In this document: in pieces, positions 1-8,504 of the stretch
How the letters are laid out: each line of letters starts with the position of its first letter
How positions within the stretch are numbered: position 1 is the first letter of the stretch
Made by a program: the position numbers and the translations under genes
Origin: Ramicandelaber brevisporus
Lineage: Eukaryota; Kickxellomycota; Ramicandelaberales; Ramicandelaberaceae
Length of the DNA: 52,306 bases
Direction of reading: 5' to 3'
Assembly: GCA_025201865.1 (NCBI GenBank)
Contig: MU602700.1
Span: forward strand, 1,805-54,110
The notes under the pieces: generated by a model
Database searches by the model: none
The model's input: the letters and a program-made list of their open reading frames with translations, nothing else
Told to the model about the DNA's origin: nothing

Positions 1-622
1 GGCGGCGGCGGCAGTTGTTCCATCTGCAAGCGTATCGCGTTTCACTCGCTGTCCAATGCCGTTTCTCGTTTCGCTGGATTGTTTTTTTTTCCTTGCTTTG
101 CGTGTTGATTTCCTTTACAGTTTTTTCTTGACTTTGATCCACGATCAACCGCACCACAGCTGCCAACAGCAGTAGTAATACCAGTCAGTAGCGGCAGTGG
201 CAGCAGCAGCAGCAACATCAACAGCAGCAACAGTATCGGCACCAGCTCTTTTTCCAACTGCGCAGGTAGAATCATCAGCTCACTACGCCAGCAACTTGCC
301 CATCGAGCCAGAAAGGGGTTCTACTCGACCTCATCAGTTCTCCAGCGCTCGGATTTGATCGGCAGTTCCTCAGCACACACTCACCTCTACAGTGCGGGCT
401 CGGCTTCGCAGCTGGTGTCGTCTACCTCTGCTCCACGTGATATCGGCACGCTTTCGTAACATAACTGCCGCGGTCGTTATCCTCTACGTCTCATCTGTGA
501 ACAACAGGTTTGCATCGGGACTGACTGCTGGACTAGAAGTCGTTGGGGAGAGAGGCTCTTGACTTAGTATCGGCAGACTGTGCGGTGCACTGTTCGTCGT
601 TTTCTTTTGTTACATCATCGAC
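1..622. promoter_or_regulatory. Upstream region and probable leader of the SMG7-like gene
   Basis: No convincing gene is visible here. A leucine-rich open frame on the minus strand at 42-275 reads antisense through CAG/CAA-type repeats (around 190-240) and is treated as a shadow. The stretch holds a CACGTG E-box at 434-439, about 185 bases before the ATG at 623, and no clear TATA box. The left edge could hold the 5' part of another transcript, but nothing identifies one. Confidence 0.45.
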
Positions 623-3600
623 ATGAATCACCCTGGTGTGAAGTCATCGCGGCCAATGCTACACGATAGTCGCCGTCGTCACCCTTCTTCGCAGTCTGGT
701 TCGTCTGCTCGTGCTTCGCCATCATCCGGTCCTTCTGCTGCTGCATCCGAGAGCACAACACCTCTTGGCACCACCACCATTGCCGCTAGTGTGTCCAATA
801 ACAATCGATTGCGTCGATTATCGGGTCCAAGCGGCGAGATGGCTGCGCTGGTTGAACTGGCCACTTCACAAGAGAATGCACTTGCTGCGATTCCGCCCAG
901 CACTCGTGGATTCGACCGCCAAGTTATTAACACTCGTCAGGCATTCCGTCGCTGCTTCCTCGCGAACACCTCTTATGCAGCTGCCAGTGACATTGACATT
1001 CGTCTTTGGAAAGTCGCCTTCTATCGGCCCATTGAGTATTATCGACGCCTTATCCGCAGTCAGCGCCAAAATCCGCAGCAACCACAGCCACCACAGCCAC
1101 CAAATCGAGGACAACAACAACAACAACAGCAACAGCAGCAGCAACAGCAGCAGCCACCACCACCACCAAGTCTGCGCGATAGTCTGAGCAGCAGTATAGC
1201 TCAGTTTACTCTCTTCTTGCAGGACTCTTCTGGCTTTTATCAGAGTCTTGTTCGTGACATTGGTGCACAGCATGGCCTTGATCCAGACACTGGCATTCTG
1301 CGATTGGACCAGAACAATCAGCGCGAGCCAAATCGGCTGAAGAGTGCCAAGATTGTTCTGCATCGCCTATTCATTCATTTGGGTGATCTTGCTCGCTACG
1401 CAGAGTTGCTCAAAGGCGAAACTGAACAACAACAGCCTTCGCCTGTATCAGCAGCGCCAAACGGCAACAGCACCACAGCTGGTGACTCGACGCAGGGCAA
1501 CTCTGGTACTCGCTGGGCAGCAACCTCGCGTCTCTATCTGCAAGCTATATGCATGCAGCCCAACAATGGCCATCCATACAATCAACTTGCCATTGTGGCC
1601 ACGCAATCTGGTGAGAAATTGCAGGCTCTGTTCTACTACTACCGCAGTCTCATCATTGAAACGCCATTTGTGACAGCCGTGGAGAATATGCGTGTGTTAC
1701 TGGCCAATTCCCTCCGCAACGGCGACAAACCTACTGGCGAAATTGATGAGCGTGTCTCACTGAGCCGCGATTTTATGAAGATTCATGCACGCATCTTCTT
1801 TGCCCGGCCTGCTGGTGATAAAGACTCCGATCAACAATTGGATGAAGCAGTCTCGTCCTGGAATGCTCGTCTTCGTGTGCAGCTGGCTCTTGGTAGTATC
1901 TCGTCTGATATATTGGTCAAGTTTGCCGGAATTAGCGCTGCTGCCCTTCAACACTTCCTGCAATCGGATTCATCGAACACTGTTGCCGAACAGCAGATTC
2001 TTTTGTGCGCCGCTTGGACTCATGCACTTGGCACTGCCTCCGCTTTATTAGACTGTGTTATTGAGCATTTACGTCCTTACGTCAAAACTCGTCAATCAGC
2101 TTCCATCCAGATCAAGAGTGCTTCACTCTCGTCGCCAACTACAGAGTCAGCAGCTGTATCTGCCAAATCAGCGTCAGAACAACAGCAAAAATCGTCCACC
2201 TCAGCAGTGTCAACTGCACTGCGTCGCGCTCTACCAGCCGCTCGATTTTACGCCGTATGGCTGTTGGATGGATTGATTGCCCAGATCATTCCTCCGTCTG
2301 GATTGCTCAGTGATCACAATTGGATTCACTCGCTCACATCGGCTCTTAACATGTTCTCGCAGTTGACATTCAATGAGCTGCTCAGCCGTCTTGGCTCCTC
2401 TTCCAGCCAGAGTCATTCCCAGCCAGTGAAACTCTTTGCCGAAGATGTTGATTTGCTTGGATACAAGTTGTTATCTGATCGTACAGCGATGCAGCGTGCA
2501 ATATCTGGATCACATATATCAGTTGGCGGGAGATCAGGTGTAACCGGCGGCAACTTGGCTACATCCCAGCAAGCTCAGTTGTACGAGAGACTATCCATCA
2601 ACAATTGGATTCCACCACAGAGTGCATTCACATTCAGAGATGTATTGGGCCGCCTTCCTGATGTACTGGAGTTTGCAAAGTTTGTGACTAGACCATCAGC
2701 CAGCGGGAAAGCACCGGCTCAGACTATTCTCCAGTTAACTACCGCAGTCAAATCAAGTGCATTCAGCTTCACTGTTAACGAATCTGCATTGCCTCGATTG
2801 CACAGCCAGCCTTCCTCTGCTCCTCCACCAGTGCATGTACCCATTGACACTATTGATGACGAGGATGAAGAGGTTGACGCTGTTCCAGCTGCCAATGTCG
2901 ATGAAGACATTGATAGCGACTTTGATGAGGAAGTCATCGTATTCTCTGGCCTGGCATCTGATCTATCAAAGACTAGCTCAGCACAAGCTCCACCAGAGCA
3001 TCGACAAGCCAAATCATCATCATCCTCTTCATCATCATCATTGATTGCACTTGGTTCTCTGCCAACTATCAGTCAATCGGTGTCTGCTGCTCCCGCTCCT
3101 GCTACTGCTCCTGCCCTCTCCTTGTCTATATCAGCCGCCAGCAGAATGCAAAAGATGGCCATCTCGCCTGGATCTCCTCTAGCATCCCGTCCCGCCCTTC
3201 TCAACCAACATCAACATCAACAACAGCAACCTTCACCAACATCGGCAACTTCGGACTCTTCTGCTGCGGCTGGAAACCCGATATCACTACTTGGTCTCGG
3301 TGGAGGATCGCTGACATCATTAAGCGCTGGGGGACGTACTGCAGCGACTGTGGCTACTGCGTATCATGATGCAGGTGCAGTTGATATGAATGGTGGGGCA
3401 AGGGTGAGTTCTATTGGATCACGTGGCAGCATTGCAGGCATTCAGCATCAGCATCAGCAGAGTTTATTTGGAGCAGGAATTGGATCGCAGTTGCATTCAC
3501 CCTCGTTTGGCTATCTGCCTGATATGCTAACATCGCCGAGATTAAGTGGAATGAATGGAAATGGATTGAAACTATTTGGTGGAAATAGCTCTCATAATAT

Positions 3601-4606
3601 ATCTGACATGGCATCAACTGCAGCCCCTCTTAATAACATCGGCTCGCTCAGCACAGAATATCAGCTGTCGTCATCAGCAGCATCATCAGCGCTCAGTTTG
3701 CCTCAGCAGTTCTCACAAAATACATCGCATTACACACCCTATCTGCCCAGTTATTCATCTGACATTTCATCAATCGATCAACCATTGATATCACCTCCTC
3801 ATAATCACCATTTGCAACTACGCTCAGCCGCCAACATAAGACAGCAACATCACTACCAACAACAGCAACTACAGCAACTACAACAACTACAACAACAGCT
3901 ACAACAACAACCATATCCAACCCAGTCACAAATTATGACATCATTGCCTCTAACAATACAGCCACACCAATATCAACAGTATATGCAACTATCAACCACT
4001 GCTCAGCAATCTCTAAACATCCTCCTCGGTGCACCCGATATTAACTATCAGTTGCAACAACAACAGCAGCAGCAGCAATTGCAGCAGCAGCAACAACAGC
4101 AACAACAACAACAACCACAGCCTCAGAATATTGGATCGCTCAGGCTAGGATCGCTATCGATGACTGGTGGTGGCGGCGGCGGTGGTGGAGGCAGTGGAGG
4201 TGCAAGTGGAAATGCATCATTCACATCAAGTCCATTCTTGGCTCAGCTTCAGTATCAACAATATCAGCATCATTACCAACAGCAAAATAGTGCACAAAGG
4301 ACACCAACAACAGCACTCTTCCCACCGATAGGAATGAGTAGTAGCAGTTCATTACTGGACACTTTACCTCCACCATCTACAATTATTGCCTCAAGTCCTC
4401 TTTTACCTTCCATTCATCAATTTTTACCTCAACAACAACAGCAACAACAGCAGCAGCAGCAACAGCAACATGGACCACTAATGACACACGCTTCATCCGC
4501 TGGCGCACTCTTTGGTACATTGGAGCCATCGGCTGAGGATATTCTCGCCGGAGTGCCGCCTGGAGTTGCTGATTTTATACGGTTAACTGACACCCCCGTT
4601 TCTTAA
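623..4606 (+). CDS. SMG7: EST1/SMG7-family nonsense-mediated decay protein
   Basis: This 1327-aa protein belongs to the EST1/SMG5-6-7 family, which binds phosphorylated UPF1 through a 14-3-3-like fold and, in budding yeast, recruits telomerase. The family is recognised from 'LWKVAFYRPIEYYRRLI' near residues 127-143, 'HRLFIHLGDLARY' further on, and the EST1 helical core near 303-350 ('NGHPYNQLAIVATQSG' followed by 'ALFYYYRSL'). No PIN nuclease domain follows, which argues against SMG6. An acidic stretch near 745-780 ending 'DEEVIVFSG' resembles the acidic E-VIVF motif of SMG7 proteins. The remaining half is low complexity: polyglutamine near 165-180, several more Q tracts after residue 1080, and a glycine run near 1180. 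The start is the first ATG of the open frame. An EST1-like telomerase role cannot be excluded. Confidence 0.85.
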   Translation: MNHPGVKSSRPMLHDSRRRHPSSQSGSSARASPSSGPSAAASESTTPLGTTTIAASVSNNNRLRRLSGPSGEMAALVELATSQENALAAIPPSTRGFDRQVINTRQAFRRCFLANTSYAAASDIDIRLWKVAFYRPIEYYRRLIRSQRQNPQQPQPPQPPNRGQQQQQQQQQQQQQQPPPPPSLRDSLSSSIAQFTLFLQDSSGFYQSLVRDIGAQHGLDPDTGILRLDQNNQREPNRLKSAKIVLHRLFIHLGDLARYAELLKGETEQQQPSPVSAAPNGNSTTAGDSTQGNSGTRWAATSRLYLQAICMQPNNGHPYNQLAIVATQSGEKLQALFYYYRSLIIETPFVTAVENMRVLLANSLRNGDKPTGEIDERVSLSRDFMKIHARIFFARPAGDKDSDQQLDEAVSSWNARLRVQLALGSISSDILVKFAGISAAALQHFLQSDSSNTVAEQQILLCAAWTHALGTASALLDCVIEHLRPYVKTRQSASIQIKSASLSSPTTESAAVSAKSASEQQQKSSTSAVSTALRRALPAARFYAVWLLDGLIAQIIPPSGLLSDHNWIHSLTSALNMFSQLTFNELLSRLGSSSSQSHSQPVKLFAEDVDLLGYKLLSDRTAMQRAISGSHISVGGRSGVTGGNLATSQQAQLYERLSINNWIPPQSAFTFRDVLGRLPDVLEFAKFVTRPSASGKAPAQTILQLTTAVKSSAFSFTVNESALPRLHSQPSSAPPPVHVPIDTIDDEDEEVDAVPAANVDEDIDSDFDEEVIVFSGLASDLSKTSSAQAPPEHRQAKSSSSSSSSSLIALGSLPTISQSVSAAPAPATAPALSLSISAASRMQKMAISPGSPLASRPALLNQHQHQQQQPSPTSATSDSSAAAGNPISLLGLGGGSLTSLSAGGRTAATVATAYHDAGAVDMNGGARVSSIGSRGSIAGIQHQHQQSLFGAGIGSQLHSPSFGYLPDMLTSPRLSGMNGNGLKLFGGNSSHNISDMASTAAPLNNIGSLSTEYQLSSSAASSALSLPQQFSQNTSHYTPYLPSYSSDISSIDQPLISPPHNHHLQLRSAANIRQQHHYQQQQLQQLQQLQQQLQQQPYPTQSQIMTSLPLTIQPHQYQQYMQLSTTAQQSLNILLGAPDINYQLQQQQQQQQLQQQQQQQQQQQPQPQNIGSLRLGSLSMTGGGGGGGGGSGGASGNASFTSSPFLAQLQYQQYQHHYQQQNSAQRTPTTALFPPIGMSSSSSLLDTLPPPSTIIASSPLLPSIHQFLPQQQQQQQQQQQQQHGPLMTHASSAGALFGTLEPSAEDILAGVPPGVADFIRLTDTPVS

Positions 4607-4681
4607 TTTACTCTCACTCTTTTTGCTATATTTTTAACAACTATTAAAGTATTTCACAAGATTAACAAGTTTAAAGCGGTT

Positions 4682-6289
4682 CTACTGTTTAGAGTGAACC
4701 AAGCGACCGTCAATAAACACCTGTCGAATATTGCGATCATCGCCTAGATACACAAACTTTTCGAAGAGCTCAAACTGCTTTCTTAGCTCGCCTCCGTCCA
4801 ACGACCGAGTTGGCGGGTGTGGGAACAGCGTTACTGGCGAGCCACGGCATCCCAAATCAACGACGAGGGCATCAAGCTCCTTGCCAGTCTCAAACGAGCC
4901 CACTCTAGAGTCCATGCCCATTACACGTGCGCCGCCCAGTGTCGCCATGTAGAACACTTCGCTGAGGTCAAGGTGGCGTGCCAATTTCTCATCATCATGG
5001 CAAGAGAATGGCGACGTGTACGCCAAGGGCTGAGAGACTGAGGGGAAATGCTCATGCTTCTGCATCGATGCAACCTTAGATACCGTGGTGGCCATGCGCA
5101 TCACCGAGAGAATAGACGGTGCATAGCCTCCAGCAGCGTCCGTGCCCAGCCCAATCTTGCGGAAACCAGCATGCAGCAATCCACGAACATCCAAAACGCC
5201 ACTGCGTAAAACAATGTTGGATACGGGACAGTGCGCAATGCCAACATTGTGCTCCTTGATCAGTGAACACTCGCGCTCAGTCAAATGAACACAGTGGCCC
5301 AGAATGGTGCGGTCAGTCAGCACCCCGGCAGCAAGGTACACGTCGGCATACGTTTCTTGGTCTGGGAACAGCTCGCGCACGTACTTGATTTCGTTCACAT
5401 TCTCAGACATGTGGGTTTGGATCGGCAGGTTGTACTTGCGTGCCATATCGCCCAATGCAGACATGAGCTGATGAGTGCACGTGATGGCAAACCGCGGTGT
5501 AATAATCGGCTGAACCAGCATGTCATCAGTTGCGACAATTTCAAGCCTGCCCTTGGTCTGGGCAGCATCGCCGCCATTGTCACCAAGAACAGCATGGATG
5601 AACTTCTCAGTGTCGGCAATGCTAGCCTCGGTGCTCTCTTCAACATACCCGTTGCTGCCGCCATTCGTGTCCATGCACACCTTGCCCACGTACGCTCTTT
5701 GTCCACGCTCGCGCGCGATATCTGCCAGCAGCCTGCTCGCCTCCACATGGATCGTTCCGTAGTATGCCGCCGCTGTTGTTCCGCTCGTCAGCAACCTGTC
5801 GACAACGAGTGGATACACCTGCTTCGCATACTCAATATCTTCAAATGCCTTTTCGGTTGGGAACGTGTAGTGCTGAAGCCAGTCCAGCAGAGGCAAATCT
5901 TGGGCAGAGCCAGCAAACGGCAGCTGTGGAGCGTGGATGTGAGTATCAATGAATCCAGGAATGAGGAACTGGCCTTCCTTCAGCACAGTTAGGGATATTT
6001 GATCGGCCGCTACATTAAGCTCCGCGGCGAGGCTGGCCGCGGTCATGAGACGGTCGTCGGGAATATGGCGGTCGAGTCTAACAATGCGACTCTTGCCCGC
6101 ATGGTTTCTAGATGACGCTGCATCTGCTCCATCAGCGGCAGGGGTGATCTGAGCAACAAGCAAACCGCGCGGGAGAATCTCGAGAGTCGACGGGGAGGTG
6201 CTCCATACCAGGCAGCCAGCAAAGGCTACATACTTGACAGCTGGTGTCGTAGCTGGGATGTTATCTCTAACGTTGGTTGCTAGGCTCAT
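4682..6289 (-). CDS. GUD1: Guanine deaminase
   Basis: Guanine deaminase hydrolyses guanine to xanthine and ammonia in purine salvage; it is a cytosolic zinc enzyme of the amidohydrolase superfamily. The 535-aa product shows the family entry motif 'PGFIDTHIHAPQ' with metal ligands H117 and H119, then 'QTHMSEN' (H293), 'GHCVHL' (H332) and 'LGTDAAGGYAPS' (D384), so the full ligand set is present. It is somewhat longer than the roughly 450-490 aa common in the family, the surplus lying in the first 110 residues (an Ala/Ser-rich insertion near 50-65). The stop is TAG. It is convergent with the SMG7-like gene (75 bp apart) and divergent from the cyclophilin gene. A hexanucleotide array lies directly upstream of the ATG and may be in its leader. 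Confidence 0.95.
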   Translation of the reverse strand: MSLATNVRDNIPATTPAVKYVAFAGCLVWSTSPSTLEILPRGLLVAQITPAADGADAASSRNHAGKSRIVRLDRHIPDDRLMTAASLAAELNVAADQISLTVLKEGQFLIPGFIDTHIHAPQLPFAGSAQDLPLLDWLQHYTFPTEKAFEDIEYAKQVYPLVVDRLLTSGTTAAAYYGTIHVEASRLLADIARERGQRAYVGKVCMDTNGGSNGYVEESTEASIADTEKFIHAVLGDNGGDAAQTKGRLEIVATDDMLVQPIITPRFAITCTHQLMSALGDMARKYNLPIQTHMSENVNEIKYVRELFPDQETYADVYLAAGVLTDRTILGHCVHLTERECSLIKEHNVGIAHCPVSNIVLRSGVLDVRGLLHAGFRKIGLGTDAAGGYAPSILSVMRMATTVSKVASMQKHEHFPSVSQPLAYTSPFSCHDDEKLARHLDLSEVFYMATLGGARVMGMDSRVGSFETGKELDALVVDLGCRGSPVTLFPHPPTRSLDGGELRKQFELFEKFVYLGDDRNIRQVFIDGRLVHSKQ

Positions 6290-6745
6290 TTCGCTCAGTC
6301 AAAGTTAATGTCAAAGTCAAAGTCAAGGTCAGCAGAAGGAATATAAGGTGTGTGTGTGTGTACGGAACAGTCGAAGTCAGTCAAAGTCAGCTTGTAGGGG
6401 TGGTGAAAGGAAGAGGACGAAAGGCCGTAGAACTCTGTCTACGCAAGCACCGGACATGCGGCGCTTCCAAACCCACCATCACAGCAGCGAACAGCCATCA
6501 GCCATCCTCCATCAGCCATCAAATGACATCGAAATTTCGGCAATGTTCAAACCCGACGATGGCACTAGGAATTCTGGCCAATCATCGCCTGCCGTGTGGT
6601 TGTCGTCAGCTTTATTTTGGACAACTGCCAGCATCCCCGTGAGCTCTCTCTCTCTCACTCGTTAGGAGGAAGAAGAGAAGTGAGTCTTGCTCTCCCAGAA
6701 CTGACCAACTCATCCAGATTGAATTTTACTCGAACCACGAAACCA
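6290..6745. promoter_or_regulatory. Divergent promoter, guanine deaminase / cyclophilin
   Basis: A 456-bp divergent spacer. It contains the GTCAAA array at 6298-6333, a further loose cluster of GTCA-type words at 6369-6391, a TATA-like ATATAAGG near 6340 and a CCAAT box at 6578-6582 about 165 bp before the cyclophilin ATG. An open frame crosses it but starts at GTG and lacks any protein-like character before the signal peptide. Confidence 0.5.
6298..6333. repeat. GTCAAA hexamer array
   Basis: Six in-register hexamers read GTCAAA, GTTAAT, GTCAAA, GTCAAA, GTCAAG, GTCAGC. The array ends 8 bp before the guanine deaminase ATG, so on that strand it is a run of TTTGAC-type words in the promoter or leader. 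Confidence 0.8.
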
Positions 6746-7369
6746 ATGCGTCTGTTCGCTGTTCTGCTGGTAACGATCGTTACCCTGCTCTCGTCCCTGG
6801 CGGCCGCCGCTAAGGGCCCCAAGGTCACCAACAAGGTGTACCTGGATATCTCCATCGGCGACAAGCCAGCCGGCCGCATCGTCATTGGCCTGTTTGGCAA
6901 GACCGTGCCAAAGACCGCAGCCAACTTCCTGCAGCTCTGCACTGGTGAGAACGGCTTCGGCTACAAGGACTCCATCTTCCACCGTGTTATCAAGGGCTTC
7001 ATGATCCAGGGCGGCGACTTCACCAACCACAACGGCACTGGCGGCAAGAGCATCTACGGCGCAAAGTTCGATGACGAGAACTTTAAGCTGCGCCACTTCA
7101 GCGCCGGCTATCTGTCCATGGCCAACTCTGGCCCAAACACCAATGGCTCGCAGTTCTTCATTACTCTTGACAAGACCAACTGGCTCGACGGCCGCCATGT
7201 CGTTTTCGGCAAGGTGCTTGAGGGCTTGGAGATTGTCAAGGAGATTGGCGATGCCGAGGTTGATCGCCTCGACAAGCCTGTTAAGGATGTCAAGATTGTT
7301 GAGTCTGGTGAACTGCCACTGGAGGCCGAGGCGGCAGAGCCAGCCAAGCCAGCGCACGAAGAACTTTAA
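6746..7369 (+). CDS. PPIB: Secretory-pathway cyclophilin (peptidyl-prolyl isomerase B type)
   Basis: A cyclophilin that interconverts cis and trans prolyl bonds during folding of secretory proteins. The 207-aa product starts with an N-terminal signal peptide ('[20 protein letters not shown]'), followed by a complete cyclophilin domain: '[15 protein letters not shown]' with the catalytic Arg, 'GSQFFIT', and '[12 protein letters not shown]' with the Trp linked to cyclosporin sensitivity. The C-terminus is HEEL, an HDEL/KDEL-like ER-retention signal. The ATG at 6746 was chosen because it begins the signal peptide; the open frame upstream has no ATG. A sequon (NGT) lies in the domain. Codon use is strongly biased to C/G third positions, as expected of an abundant protein. 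Confidence 0.95.
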   Translation: MRLFAVLLVTIVTLLSSLAAAAKGPKVTNKVYLDISIGDKPAGRIVIGLFGKTVPKTAANFLQLCTGENGFGYKDSIFHRVIKGFMIQGGDFTNHNGTGGKSIYGAKFDDENFKLRHFSAGYLSMANSGPNTNGSQFFITLDKTNWLDGRHVVFGKVLEGLEIVKEIGDAEVDRLDKPVKDVKIVESGELPLEAEAAEPAKPAHEEL

Positions 7370-7540
7370 ACCACTGTCTTTAACCATATTTGATCGTTAC
7401 AATACACATAATGACATTGGGAGATGTAGTTGTGTACCGAAACCAACTCGTTCACTTATTTTTCTTTCCACTTCCCGGCCGCATTTTTTTCTTTGCAAAC
7501 TCAAAATCGCACCCGAAACGTCTCCCGATCTGCAGCCGCC

Positions 7541-7897
7541 ATGCCGCTTATCCCACCGGTTAAGACACAAGTGTCATCGTCGCTGGCTCACTCCAGACAG
7601 CGCACTATTCAGCTGTACAGAGATTGGCTGAAATCTCTCCCGTCGATCACGCGCTTCTACCAACTGTCGCTTCCGCAGGTTGTCCTCCGTAGCAAGGTTC
7701 GCGAGGAGTTCGAAAAGAACCGCTACGAGACCAATCTGAAGGTCATCGACATCATGTTGTTCAAGGGCGAGCTCGAGCTGCGCGAGACTGTCAATGTATG
7801 GAAGCAAACCAGCCATTTGATGAACTACTTTGCTCGTGACGAAGCCGACCCAAAGCCACAAACGTTCTTGGAGAAGTTTTACGCCGGTCAGAACTAA
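7541..7897 (+). CDS. NDUFA6: NADH:ubiquinone oxidoreductase LYR subunit (NDUFA6/B14)
   Basis: An accessory subunit of mitochondrial complex I that binds the acyl carrier protein. The 118-aa product has the LYR-family signature 'QLYRDWLK' near residues 28-35, preceded by a conserved run of basic residues, and 'VREEFEKNRY' followed by the helical segment 'FKGELELRETVNVWKQ', typical of the B14 subunit. The upstream open frame begins at TTG, so the first ATG (7541) is used. It lies 171 bp after the cyclophilin gene on the same strand. Its presence shows that the organism keeps respiratory complex I, which Saccharomyces has lost. Confidence 0.92.
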   Translation: MPLIPPVKTQVSSSLAHSRQRTIQLYRDWLKSLPSITRFYQLSLPQVVLRSKVREEFEKNRYETNLKVIDIMLFKGELELRETVNVWKQTSHLMNYFARDEADPKPQTFLEKFYAGQN

Positions 7898-7944
7898 ATG
7901 CAATGCGGTATGAACCACCCAAATTTCAAATGAACACGTTTGTA

Positions 7945-8029
7945 TAGTTAGTTAGTTTGTTTGTTAGTTAACTAGCTAGTTAGTTAGTTGATCGACGCTG
8001 ATTGATCGAATGAATGAATGAATGAATGC
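7945..8029. repeat. Compound tetranucleotide microsatellite
   Basis: Imperfect GTTA/GTTT units run to about 7990, then after a short unique stretch comes a GAAT run (8008-8028). It lies just downstream of the NDUFA6 stop and is probably in its 3' region. Confidence 0.8.
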
Positions 8030-8384
8030 CTTATTGATAAAAAACGATTATCAATCGATACTGGATGGCAGAGTTGGTGCGTGTGCAGAATACTCTACGT
8101 TGTGTGAGTGTGCTCACAATCAGGACTGATATCAGCCGGCGTCAGGCCACCACAGATAGGAATGACGCCGTTGCTGTCAATGTACATGATGCACGCTGTC
8201 TCTTTCCTCCTCCCTCTCTCTCTTTCTCTCTGTCCTATCGATGTTGCCTTTTCCAGATAACAGTTTTTTGCCTCATCTCAACTAAGAACCGCGCGAACGT
8301 GCACATCCACTAATCTCAACAGTAACAACAGCAACAGCAACAGCAACAGCAGAAGCAACAGCATCTCGACAGCAACAACGACCA

Positions 8385-8396
8385 CACGTGCACGTG
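8385..8396. promoter_or_regulatory. Tandem CACGTG E-boxes
   Basis: The sequence CACGTGCACGTG gives two perfect palindromic E-boxes with no spacer. CACGTG is the classic target of bHLH regulators such as Pho4, Cbf1 and SREBP-type factors. The position, 109 bp before the ATG, suits an upstream element of the glycogenin gene. Confidence 0.55.
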
Positions 8397-8504
8397 CTGC
8401 CACTTAACAAACCCGTCAACCCATCCTTGTTTTTATCTTTGACCTTTTTGTTAACAAAAAAACGCGTTCCAAAAGCTGCTGCCGTGCTGAGTAAACCGCA
8501 AGAG

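Larger units (their letters stand above)
7898..8504. promoter_or_regulatory. Intergenic region upstream of glycogenin
   Basis: A 607-bp spacer with no gene. It holds a GTTA/GAAT microsatellite block (7945-8029), a pyrimidine-rich stretch near 8200-8235, CAG/CAA-type repeats near 8320-8370, and two abutting CACGTG E-boxes (8385-8396) 109 bp before the glycogenin start. Confidence 0.5.

Noticed and set aside
42-275. 77-codon Leu-rich minus frame at the left edge
   Set aside because: Reads antisense through CAG/CAA repeats in the SMG7 upstream region; no membrane-protein family is recognisable.
3400-3420. Possible 5' splice site (AAGGGTGAGT) in the SMG7-like gene
   Set aside because: The reading frame stays open and sensible across it, and no in-frame acceptor improves the protein.
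6710-7387. 225-codon antisense frame across the cyclophilin gene
   Set aside because: Same codon-bias shadow; no recognisable domain, and the sense strand has a complete cyclophilin with signal peptide and HEEL end.
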